Source of the DNA: an uncultured Panacagrimonas sp.
Lineage (GTDB): Bacteria > Pseudomonadota > Gammaproteobacteria > Nevskiales > Nevskiaceae
NCBI GenBank assembly: GCA_946481265.1
Contig: CAMLNE010000282.1
Coordinates: forward strand, 1 to 5,485
DNA length: 5,485 bases
Direction of reading: 5' to 3'
Program-made: the position numbers and the translations under genes
The notes under the pieces: generated by a model
The model's input: only the letters and a program-made list of their open reading frames with translations
The model's database searches: none
What the model was told of the DNA's origin: nothing
Shown: in pieces, positions 1-5,416 of the stretch
How positions within the stretch are numbered: position 1 is the stretch's first letter
Layout of the letters: each line of letters begins with the position of its first letter

Positions 1-157
1 GCGGCGCGCGCGGTGCGGCCGGCTGCTGCTGCGGCGGGGCGGCACGCGGAGGGGGAGGCGACTCCGCGGGCTTGGACTGCGCGCGGCGCGGCGTCGGCAC
101 CATGACCGTGCGGTCATCGGCGCGCGGGGCGAAGGGATCGTCGGGATCGGTGGCCAT
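1..157 (-). CDS. tssL: TssL (DotU/IcmH family), N-terminal fragment
   Basis: TssL is an inner-membrane component of the T6SS membrane complex (TssJ-TssL-TssM), and its cytoplasmic part contacts TssK and the baseplate. Only the first 52 codons are here; the gene runs off the left edge. Reading back from the ATG at 157-155, the protein begins MATDPDDPFAPRADDRTVM and then becomes a Pro/Ala/Gln-rich disordered stretch (residues 21-52). This acidic start with a D-R-T-V motif is typical of proteobacterial TssL N-termini, as I recall the family. The DotU domain and transmembrane helix would lie beyond the edge, so the call rests on this start and on position directly after tssK. The ATG is 24 bases after the tssK stop, with an AGG about 7 bases upstream, consistent with the same operon. 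Thr17 and Thr22 are candidate phosphorylation sites. Whether it carries a C-terminal OmpA-like peptidoglycan-binding domain cannot be seen. Confidence 0.83.
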   Translation of the reverse strand, partial: MATDPDDPFAPRADDRTVMVPTPRRAQSKPAESPPPPRAAPPQQQPAAPRAP

Positions 158-181
158 ATGAGTGCCTGTTGCCTTACGTCG

Positions 182-1516
182 CTAGGAGCGGATCGCCCAG
201 CATTCCATCTCGAGGCCGGGAAACTCGCCCGCGATGTGCATGGCCAGCCCGCCGGACTTCTCCAGCTGCTTCCACATCTCGCCGCTGCGATCCATCTCGA
301 AGTAGTTGAAGCCGGCGTGGAACGGAATCTGGCGTGGCGCGACCGGCAGCGGCTTGAGCGCGATGCCCGGCAGCTGCAGGTTGACCAGGTCACGCAGCTT
401 CTCGACCGGGCCCAGCTTGGTCTGCGTGGGAAACCGGGCGCGCAGCTGTTCGGCCGGGACCTGCGCGTTGACCGCCAGCACGAAGCCGGCGGTGCGGATC
501 AGCTCCTGGTCGGGGATCACCGCCACGTGCACGCCGTACTTGCGCGCCTGCAGCTCGATCGGGATCGCGGTGGTCTCGAGCACCACGCTGAGGCTGGCGC
601 GAAGCTCGGCCATCAGTCGCGGAAAGCACAGCTCGGGCTGCGGATGCAGGTATTTCGGATAGGCCGCCGGGCGACGCTTGTCGCGGAACGTGGCCAGGTC
701 GCCGGCCATGGTCACGCCGATCTGGTACAGCGTCTCGGGATGCAGCGGCGCGATGCTGCGCAGGTGCGCGACCAGCGGCTCATAGCGGTTGACCGTCTGC
801 AGGAACAGGAAGTCCGCGATCTCGGCAACGCCACCGCGGCCCGGGTGCGCCAGGCGGGACGCCAGCGCCTCGCCACGCTGATGAAGCATGCCCTCGAGTT
901 CCTGCAGGTAGGCGGACAGCACCGGGCTGACGCTGATCGACAGGTTCGGCGGGATGTACTGGCGGTCGAGCACCACCAGGTTGTCCGCCCGTCGCTCGAC
1001 GATGCGCGCGGTGCCCAGCACCACCCAGGCGTCGGTCTGTTCGCGTGCCAGCAGCAGGCGCATCTTGAGGTCGGCCAGGCGCATCGGCGCGCGCGAGTCC
1101 GAGCCGCTGTTGTGGTCGGCGACCTCGGTGTCGACGGCCCCGTAGCGCGCGAAGGTCGCCTCGCTGCTGTCGCCCGAGTCCACTTCCACCGAGCCCGGGC
1201 GCCGTACCGGGACGGCCAGCATCAGCAGTTCGTTCTTTGAATCCGGCGGAATCTCCAGCGCGACCGGGCCGGCGTCGCGCTCCGGGAAATCGAACGGCGT
1301 GCCGTCGGGCATCACGCCGCGCGCGGCGAGGATCGCTACCTTGCCCAGGGCCAGCGCGCTCTCGTCGATGGCCAGGTGCGAAAAGCCCCAGGGGTAGGGG
1401 CTGATCTCGCCGGTGCGGTTCTCCAGCGCGCGCTCGAAATAGCGATCCTGCTGCTGGAAGTGCTGCGGCTGGAGGAACATGCCCTCCGACCAGACGACTT
1501 TCTTGCTCCAGGACAT
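182..1516 (-). CDS. tssK: TssK, T6SS baseplate protein
   Basis: TssK is a cytoplasmic trimeric baseplate subunit that links the baseplate to the TssJLM membrane complex. The protein is 444 residues, the usual family length. It starts with the family hallmark: W9-S-E-G-M-F-L-Q-P-Q-H-F at residues 9-20, followed by QQQDRYFE. The C-terminal domain (about residues 399-444) contains F-N-Y-F-E-M and ends in CWAIRS; the conserved aromatic/acidic pattern there matches the TssK end that binds the membrane complex. The reading frame is intact, with no missing segments. The ATG at 1516 gives the canonical MSWSKKVVWSEGMF start. The ribosome binding site is weak (GGAAACC about 10 bases upstream). It lies 62 bases after the tssJ stop and 24 bases before tssL. 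This tssJ-tssK-tssL order is a common core T6SS arrangement. Long open frames on the opposite strand here are GC-rich shadows. Confidence 0.97.
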   Translation of the reverse strand: MSWSKKVVWSEGMFLQPQHFQQQDRYFERALENRTGEISPYPWGFSHLAIDESALALGKVAILAARGVMPDGTPFDFPERDAGPVALEIPPDSKNELLMLAVPVRRPGSVEVDSGDSSEATFARYGAVDTEVADHNSGSDSRAPMRLADLKMRLLLAREQTDAWVVLGTARIVERRADNLVVLDRQYIPPNLSISVSPVLSAYLQELEGMLHQRGEALASRLAHPGRGGVAEIADFLFLQTVNRYEPLVAHLRSIAPLHPETLYQIGVTMAGDLATFRDKRRPAAYPKYLHPQPELCFPRLMAELRASLSVVLETTAIPIELQARKYGVHVAVIPDQELIRTAGFVLAVNAQVPAEQLRARFPTQTKLGPVEKLRDLVNLQLPGIALKPLPVAPRQIPFHAGFNYFEMDRSGEMWKQLEKSGGLAMHIAGEFPGLEMECWAIRS

Positions 1517-1578
1517 AGAAGAGGTTTCCGTGGATTCAGCGTGATGCCCGCGCGCAGTGGCGGCCCGGGAGCGGTTTC

Positions 1579-2088
1579 TTAGTCCTTCTCTGCGGCGTCT
1601 TCGATGGCGACGCTCACGGCCTTCTGGCCGGCGTTGATCGCCAGCACGCCGGTCGCGGCCGGCGCGACCGCGGTCGAGGCGCGCCAGGTCGAGCGCTCGA
1701 CGTCACGGTAGGCCGCCAGGACGGCGATGAACTGCACGTCGGGCGCGTACTCGCGCGGCTGGGTCAGGGTCTGGCCCGGCTTGAGCACCAGTTCCTCGCG
1801 CTTGGACAGGTCGGCGGCCAGGATCTGCTCGTCCTTCTCGTAGAGGGCGAAGAAATCCGCCTTCTCGAACTCGGTCAGCGAGCGCAGTGCGTAGAGACGG
1901 ATCACCAGCGGCGAGGCGCGCCCGCTGGCATCGGGATTCAGGTCGGGGGAGGCGACCACCGCGAGTTCCAGCTTGGCCGGCTTGGGCGGCTCCGGCGGCT
2001 TCTTGCCGAAGCATCCGGCCAGCAGCGCGGCGCCGAGCACCAGGCTCGTCCACAGCGCGATCGATCCTGCTCTTCCCTGTGCTCTCAT
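1579..2088 (-). CDS. tssJ: TssJ (VasD/SciN), T6SS outer-membrane lipoprotein
   Basis: TssJ is a periplasmic lipoprotein anchored in the outer membrane that binds the periplasmic domain of TssM and completes the T6SS membrane complex. The 169-residue protein has a lipoprotein signal peptide: a basic N-terminus (R2, R6), a hydrophobic core at about 10-24 (ALWTSLVLGAALL), and a lipobox L-A-G-C with the lipidated cysteine at Cys26. The +2 residue is Phe, not Asp, so outer-membrane sorting is expected. A Lys/Pro-rich tether (29-38) leads into a small beta-rich domain. It has the family-typical stretches SPLVIRLYALRSLTEFEKADF (about 59-79, broken here only by normal variation) and a Y-A-P-D-V-Q-F-I-A-V-L-A-A-Y-R strand pair at about 118-132. 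The ATG at 2088 has a good ribosome binding site, AGGGGAAG, 6 bases upstream. It follows tagH by 51 bases, with a perfect stem-loop in the gap. Confidence 0.95.
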   Translation of the reverse strand: MRAQGRAGSIALWTSLVLGAALLAGCFGKKPPEPPKPAKLELAVVASPDLNPDASGRASPLVIRLYALRSLTEFEKADFFALYEKDEQILAADLSKREELVLKPGQTLTQPREYAPDVQFIAVLAAYRDVERSTWRASTAVAPAATGVLAINAGQKAVSVAIEDAAEKD

Positions 2089-2108
2089 CTGCCGCTTCCC
2101 CTGATTGG

Positions 2109-2126
2109 CGGGTCGAGACCGACCCG
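2109..2126 (-). other. Intergenic stem-loop upstream of tssJ
   Basis: In the 51-base gap between the tagH stop and the tssJ start, the transcript can form a perfect 7-bp stem (CGGGTCG paired with CGACCCG) closed by the 4-base loop GTCT. It ends 7 bases before the tssJ ribosome binding site. No U-tract follows, so this is not a standard intrinsic terminator. It could tune tssJ translation or protect or process the mRNA; that role is inference. A 7-bp GC-rich stem can arise by chance in sequence of this composition. Confidence 0.4.
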
Positions 2127-2139
2127 GTGACCCCGTTCG

Positions 2140-3867
2140 CTACTTGCGCCGCTGTTCCCGTTGTTCCCGCTGGCCCCGCTCCAGCGCGGCAATGTGTTCC
2201 TCGTACGCGCGCAGGAACTCGCGTCCGAACAGCGCATGGAAGTCCTCCTCGGCTTCCAGCGCGATCTGGCGGTACAACTCGCTGAACAGGTCCCAGAGCT
2301 TGGCCTTGCGGTTCATGGGCACCAGCGCGTTGATGCCGCCCTTTTCCGGCAGGCGCGATTCCAGCTGGCCCGGTTCGAAGCGCTTGAGCACGCCGGACAA
2401 TGCAGCGCGCAGACCGGCCATGAAACCGAACTCGTGCGCACGCAGGTCGCTGTAGGCATCGCGCATCGCCTCGTCGGCCTCCATGAAACCCGGCATCGGC
2501 GGACCGAGCAGGTAGCGCAGGGCCAGGCGGGCATCGGGCGAGAACTTCAGCGGGTTGTTGCGGCCGCTGGCGATCATGGTGACGTCCGCGCGCATCTCGC
2601 GCTTGACGGTTCCGCGGGCGTTGAGCAGTGCGACGGTGCCGGCCGTGGCCTCGTGCATCAGCGCGCCGATCTTGAACATCAGCTCCGGCGTGAGGTCGTC
2701 GATGACCAGGTCCGGCGCGTTGAGGCCGGCCATCAGCGCCTCGAGCAGATCCGCGGGCACCGCCGCCGGGCCGGCGGCACGCGGCAGCACGGAGGCTGCG
2801 GGAGCCGGTGGCATCGGTCGCATCGGTCGCGGCGTGGGCGCCACCGGCGCGTCCATCTGCGGCGGTGGCGGGGCCGGCAGCTCGACCGCGGGCGGCTCGT
2901 CGACCGGGTCCGGCGCACCGAAGGCGTCCAGGTCCAGCATCTGGGCATCCGGCAGCGGCGTCGGCGCATGGGCCTCGGGCGGCTGGAAGGCCGAATTCAG
3001 TTCCGGAACCTGGTCCGGCAGCGACGCCTGGGTCGGCTTGTTGATGCCGCCGATCCACTGCGTCAGGCCGCTGTCGGTGCCCCCGGCGTGGGAGGGCGGT
3101 GGCTTGCCCAGCGGCCCGCTGGCGAAGGGGTCGGCACCCGGACCCGAGGACAGCCCGAACATGGCGTCGAGGCTGCCTTCACCCGGCGCCTTGGGCTGCG
3201 AGCCGAGCAGCGAGCCGAAGCTGTCATCGAGGCCGATATCGTCCGGCAGCGGATCCGGCGCGGCCGGTGGCGGCGCCATCGGATCGAAATCGGCGGGCAG
3301 GGCGGAGCTGCCGAAAGCTGCCGGCCGTGATGCCGGCGACGACGATGCGGGTGCGGGTGCGGGTCCGAAGCCCAGTTCCTCGAACAGGGCATCGGAGGAG
3401 GGGGCGCCCAGATCGGCCATCGGATCGGCGGCACCGCTGCCGCTGCCGCCGAGCAGGTCGTCGAACGGATTCGACGAGGACGGTGCGCCGGCGCCGGGCA
3501 GCGCGGCCGGGGCCGCGCCCCAGTCCTGCGCGGCGTCCGCTGCCGGCGCGTCCATGCCCTGCTCGCGGACCTCGAGTTCGTAGGGCCCGATGTTGAGGCG
3601 GTCGCCGTTGCGGATCACCGAGACATTGCCCTTGCCCAGCGGCACGCCATTGACCTTCAGCGGATTGGTGCCCTGGTCGAGCACCAGGTAGCCGCCGTCG
3701 CGGAAACTCAGCTCGGCATGGATGCGCGACACCGCGCGCTTCTCGTCATTGAGCACCAGCGTGCAGTCCGGTGAGCGACCCACCGTGCCGCCACGCTGAT
3801 CGATCTGCGCCGACATGGGACGCGGCGGCGCCAGACCACCGATGCTCACGACCTCGACGGTGATCAA
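2140..3867 (-). CDS. tagH: TagH/Fha, T6SS-associated FHA-domain protein
   Basis: This is a cytoplasmic scaffold/regulator that binds phosphothreonine ligands and promotes T6SS assembly in systems with threonine-phosphorylation control. The 575-residue protein has three parts. An FHA domain (about 23-100) carries the key residues G30-R31, S47-R-I-H50, N68 and N73-G74. A Pro/Ala/Gly-rich disordered linker (about 102-372) follows. A helical TagH C-terminal domain (about 374-563) contains SGRNNPLKFS (434-443) and an AYEEHI motif (554-559) near the end, both typical of the family. It ends in a basic Arg/Glu/Gln tail. The start is TTG at 3867: a strong GGGAGG lies 6 bases upstream, the next Met is at residue 18 inside the FHA beta-sheet, and the TTG start aligns with the ATG start of the paralogous FHA protein in this window. 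It leads the tagH-tssJ-tssK-tssL unit, with a putative promoter just upstream. I see no kinase or phosphatase partner here. Confidence 0.95.
   Translation of the reverse strand: MITVEVVSIGGLAPPRPMSAQIDQRGGTVGRSPDCTLVLNDEKRAVSRIHAELSFRDGGYLVLDQGTNPLKVNGVPLGKGNVSVIRNGDRLNIGPYELEVREQGMDAPAADAAQDWGAAPAALPGAGAPSSSNPFDDLLGGSGSGAADPMADLGAPSSDALFEELGFGPAPAPASSSPASRPAAFGSSALPADFDPMAPPPAAPDPLPDDIGLDDSFGSLLGSQPKAPGEGSLDAMFGLSSGPGADPFASGPLGKPPPSHAGGTDSGLTQWIGGINKPTQASLPDQVPELNSAFQPPEAHAPTPLPDAQMLDLDAFGAPDPVDEPPAVELPAPPPPQMDAPVAPTPRPMRPMPPAPAASVLPRAAGPAAVPADLLEALMAGLNAPDLVIDDLTPELMFKIGALMHEATAGTVALLNARGTVKREMRADVTMIASGRNNPLKFSPDARLALRYLLGPPMPGFMEADEAMRDAYSDLRAHEFGFMAGLRAALSGVLKRFEPGQLESRLPEKGGINALVPMNRKAKLWDLFSELYRQIALEAEEDFHALFGREFLRAYEEHIAALERGQREQREQRRK
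2811..2828 (-). repeat. tagH: 9-bp perfect tandem duplication within tagH linker
   Basis: The plus-strand unit GCATCGGTC occurs twice in direct succession. In the tagH frame it duplicates a three-residue Arg-Pro-Met step in the disordered linker (around residues 347-353). The length change is in frame and harmless, in keeping with a linker under weak length constraint. Confidence 0.6.
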
Positions 3868-3873
3868 CTGATG

Positions 3874-3879
3874 CCTCCC
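3874..3879 (-). promoter_or_regulatory. tagH: Ribosome binding site that fixes the TTG start of tagH
   Basis: On the minus strand this reads GGGAGG, ending 6 bases before the TTG at 3867. No ATG or GTG in the tagH frame lies at a suitable distance, so this site is the main reason to accept TTG as the start. The TTG overlaps a TGA in another frame (TTGA), which has no clear meaning. Confidence 0.75.
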
Positions 3880-3900
3880 GGGACGCCGTGGAATGACGAG

Positions 3901-3929
3901 AGTGTACGGCCAATACGGGGGCTCGTTAA
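3901..3929 (-). promoter_or_regulatory. Putative sigma70-type promoter for tagH-tssJKL
   Basis: On the minus strand, TTAACG (3929-3924, 4 of 6 matches to TTGACA) is separated by exactly 17 bases from TACACT (3906-3901, 4 of 6 matches to TATAAT). Transcription would start near 3894, giving a leader of about 27 bases that holds the GGGAGG site. It sits in the longest non-coding gap of the window and on a relatively AT-rich patch. The boxes are imperfect and were found by eye, so this is a prediction. Confidence 0.45.
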
Positions 3930-3958
3930 GGCGCGCGGTGCGCTGCTCGCCGCGTTCC

Positions 3959-3977
3959 GCCTCCGCTGGTGCGAGGC
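3959..3977 (-). other. Stem-loop just downstream of the candidate effector gene
   Basis: Five bases past the stop at 3983 the transcript can fold GCCTCGC/GCGGAGGC around the loop ACCA: 7 bp with one bulged G. No U-run follows, so it does not meet the intrinsic terminator pattern. It may stabilise the 3' end or assist termination ahead of the tagH promoter. Such hairpins are common by chance in GC-rich gaps. Confidence 0.3.
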
Positions 3978-3982
3978 CGGCA

Positions 3983-4627
3983 TCATGACTTCGATTGCGG
4001 GCGATAGAACTTGAACGTGCCCCGCACCGTGACCGTGGTTTTCGTGCCGCCCTCGGTCTTCTCGTACGACTTGAAATAGAGCGGGTTGCTGGTCACCGGC
4101 GCCTTGACTCCGTCCGGGATGTTCTGCTCCCAGACCGTGATCCGGCCGTCGGTATCGACCGATTTGACGATCGCCGTGTGGTGCGGTCGGGTGCCGTCGA
4201 ACGTGGAGGTCTCGGTCGGCGTGTCGATCTCCATGTCGAACCCGTAGTTCCTGAACTGGACGATGTCGCCCGGCTGGACAGAGCCGATGTCGATCGCGCT
4301 GCCCCAGATGTAGTCGGCATCCGGCGTCACCTTGCCGTAGTCCGCCGCGCTCTTGGCGCCGGCTTTCTTGAGCGCCTTGTCCGCAAGATCGAAGCATTCG
4401 CCGGTCCCGACCGACTTGCCGTTGTTGTCGCTGGCGTAGTTCAGGACCGTCTGCGCGTCGACCGAGCCGCCGCCACTGAGCTCCTCGGCGGGGACCGAGG
4501 GTGTGGCCATGCCGACCGGCCCGGGGCGATTGCCCTCGGCGAGCAGGTTTGCGGCGCTGGTCGGGCCGCCGTGGCGCGTGGCGCTCGGCGTCTCCATTCC
4601 CACCAGGCCCATGCTGTGTCCGCTCAT
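3983..4627 (-). CDS. CHAP/NlpC-P60-like cysteine hydrolase, candidate T6SS effector
   Basis: The 214-residue protein has two parts. Residues 1-55 are Gly/Ser/Pro-rich and look disordered, with no signal peptide or membrane segment. Residues about 56-210 fit a papain-like (CHAP or NlpC/P60) fold: a nucleophile in G-T-G-E-C78-F-D-L-A at the start of a helix, a P-G-D-I-V-Q-F turn-strand (119-125), then H149-H150-T-A-I-V, and a following strand G-R-I-T-V-W-E167-Q-N169. The Cys-His-Glu/Asn order and the E-x-N spacing match CHAP-type enzymes, which cleave peptidoglycan amide bonds. No signal peptide plus location behind a PAAR-like gene suggests delivery by the T6SS; this is inference. The ATG at 4627 has GGAG 7 bases upstream. 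Its GC (189 of 300 at 4021-4320) is below that of tssK. No adjacent immunity gene is seen, so a wall-remodelling enzyme or a non-bacterial target is an alternative. I know no gene symbol for it. Confidence 0.8.
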   Translation of the reverse strand: MSGHSMGLVGMETPSATRHGGPTSAANLLAEGNRPGPVGMATPSVPAEELSGGGSVDAQTVLNYASDNNGKSVGTGECFDLADKALKKAGAKSAADYGKVTPDADYIWGSAIDIGSVQPGDIVQFRNYGFDMEIDTPTETSTFDGTRPHHTAIVKSVDTDGRITVWEQNIPDGVKAPVTSNPLYFKSYEKTEGGTKTTVTVRGTFKFYRPQSKS

Positions 4628-4683
4628 CGGTCTGCTCCGGTTCTCATCCTGGGAGGGGGTCGCGCTGCGCCGCCTGGCCGCGC

Positions 4684-4998
4684 TCAGCGCGCCAGCGTGG
4701 CGCGCAGGGTGTAGCCACCCATGACGATGCGCGAGCCGTCGTTGAGCGCAACCTCGTCGCCGATCTCCAGTGGCTGGTCGTCGATCAGCAGGGGGTTGGC
4801 GCTGCGCGAGATGATTTTGGTCACGCCCTTGCGCTGCACCAGCTGCGCGTGGACCCGCGAGACCGTGCGTTGCGGGTCGGGCAGGCGCAGGTGATTGGTC
4901 GGCGCGCGACCGATCGTCCCGCCGGGCGCATCGAAGCGCACCCGGATGGGAGGGTCCGGCTGGGCACCGTTGGCGCTCAGGACGTCGATGATGACCAT
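4684..4998 (-). CDS. Small stand-alone FHA-domain protein
   Basis: At 104 residues this is essentially a single FHA domain, predicted cytoplasmic, with no signal peptide. It aligns without gaps to the first 100 residues of TagH in this window and shares the key positions: G30-R31, S47-R-V-H50 and N68-P69-L70. These include the Arg, Ser and Asn that contact phosphothreonine in characterised FHA domains, so binding looks possible. The later N-G turn of TagH (73-74) is Asp-Asp here. It lacks the linker and the TagH C-terminal domain. The ATG at 4998 is 10 bases after the stop of the PAAR-like gene, with no good ribosome binding site, which suggests translational coupling. It ends 56 bases before the candidate effector gene. 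Its role is unknown: a second phospho-reader, an adaptor for spike or cargo, or a regulator competing with TagH. Confidence 0.9.
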   Translation of the reverse strand: MVIIDVLSANGAQPDPPIRVRFDAPGGTIGRAPTNHLRLPDPQRTVSRVHAQLVQRKGVTKIISRSANPLLIDDQPLEIGDEVALNDGSRIVMGGYTLRATLAR

Positions 4999-5008
4999 GG
5001 CGTGCGGA

Positions 5009-5410
5009 TCAGGGCAGCAGGTTCAGGACCAGCGGCTGGCTCGGCACGAGCGAGACGCCGATGGCGTTCGTGCTGTTCTGCATCGTCGTGCTGGTCATGC
5101 GCACCATCGGCATGCTCATGATCAGCCCCGTGTTCGACCCCAGCGTCCAGCTCAGCGGCCCCATCACGGTGCCCGACGCCACGCCCATCGCCACGCCGGG
5201 GTTGTCGCCGTTGGTCATCGGGATCTTGGTCGCGAGATTGTGCGCGGGCATGCCCATGATCAGCACGATCGTCTGCGAAGGAATCGCCATCGGGCCCATG
5301 GCGATGTTGGGATACGGAATCGGAACCGGTGCGGGGGCCGGCGGTGCCGGTGTCAGGCACACGTCCGGAAACGCCAGGCTCATCCCCATCATCTGCGTAT
5401 TGACGAACAT
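5009..5410 (-). CDS. DUF4150 / PAAR-like T6SS spike-tip protein
   Basis: Proteins of this family resemble PAAR domains, which cap the VgrG spike and carry effectors. The 133-residue protein spans a complete domain: N-T-Q at 4-6, F-P-D-V-C18, a Pro-rich P-I-P-Y-P-N-I-A segment (29-37), H57-N, T-K-I-P-M-T-N-G-D-N-P-G (61-72), V-A-S-G-T-V-M-G-P (77-85), T-M-Q-N (109-112) and P-S-Q (123-125), all matching DUF4150 as I know it. It has no fused C-terminal toxin, so any cargo must be a separate protein. Only Cys18 and His57 are obvious metal ligands. It is unusually Met-rich (16 of 133). The ATG at 5410 is 6 bases after the stop of the upstream gene, with a poor ribosome binding site, so coupling is likely. 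The following FHA and candidate effector genes are close by and on the same strand. Confidence 0.9.
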   Translation of the reverse strand: MFVNTQMMGMSLAFPDVCLTPAPPAPAPVPIPYPNIAMGPMAIPSQTIVLIMGMPAHNLATKIPMTNGDNPGVAMGVASGTVMGPLSWTLGSNTGLIMSMPMVRMTSTTMQNSTNAIGVSLVPSQPLVLNLLP

Positions 5411-5416
5411 GGCGGT

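Noticed and set aside
158..1240. 360-codon plus-strand open frame opposite tssK
   Set aside because: Arg/Gln/Leu/Ala-rich translation with no recognisable domain; it mirrors a clear TssK frame and is a usual GC-rich shadow.
1703..3058. 451-codon minus-strand open frame crossing tagH and tssJ
   Set aside because: It runs through two well-supported genes in another frame and its Ala/Arg/Gly-rich translation has no domain.
2161..3330. 389-codon plus-strand open frame opposite tagH
   Set aside because: Highly Arg/Gly/Gln-rich with no motif, opposite a well-supported TagH frame.
3346..3363. Tandem GCGGGT hexamers
   Set aside because: They encode the alternating Pro-Ala run of the TagH linker; simple codon repetition explains them.
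3868..3982. Intrinsic terminator after the candidate effector gene
   Set aside because: GC-rich hairpins are possible, but none is followed by a U-run; kept only as a low-confidence stem-loop.
3864..3986. Possible 40-codon gene filling the gap between the candidate effector and tagH, with an ATG overlapping the effector stop
   Set aside because: The translation is basic and low in structure, there is no clear ribosome binding site, and it would span the putative promoter and hairpin. It has no signal peptide, so it is also a poor immunity candidate.
4977..5360. 127-codon minus-strand open frame overlapping the PAAR-like gene
   Set aside because: Asp/His/Arg-rich out-of-frame translation of a recognisable DUF4150 gene.
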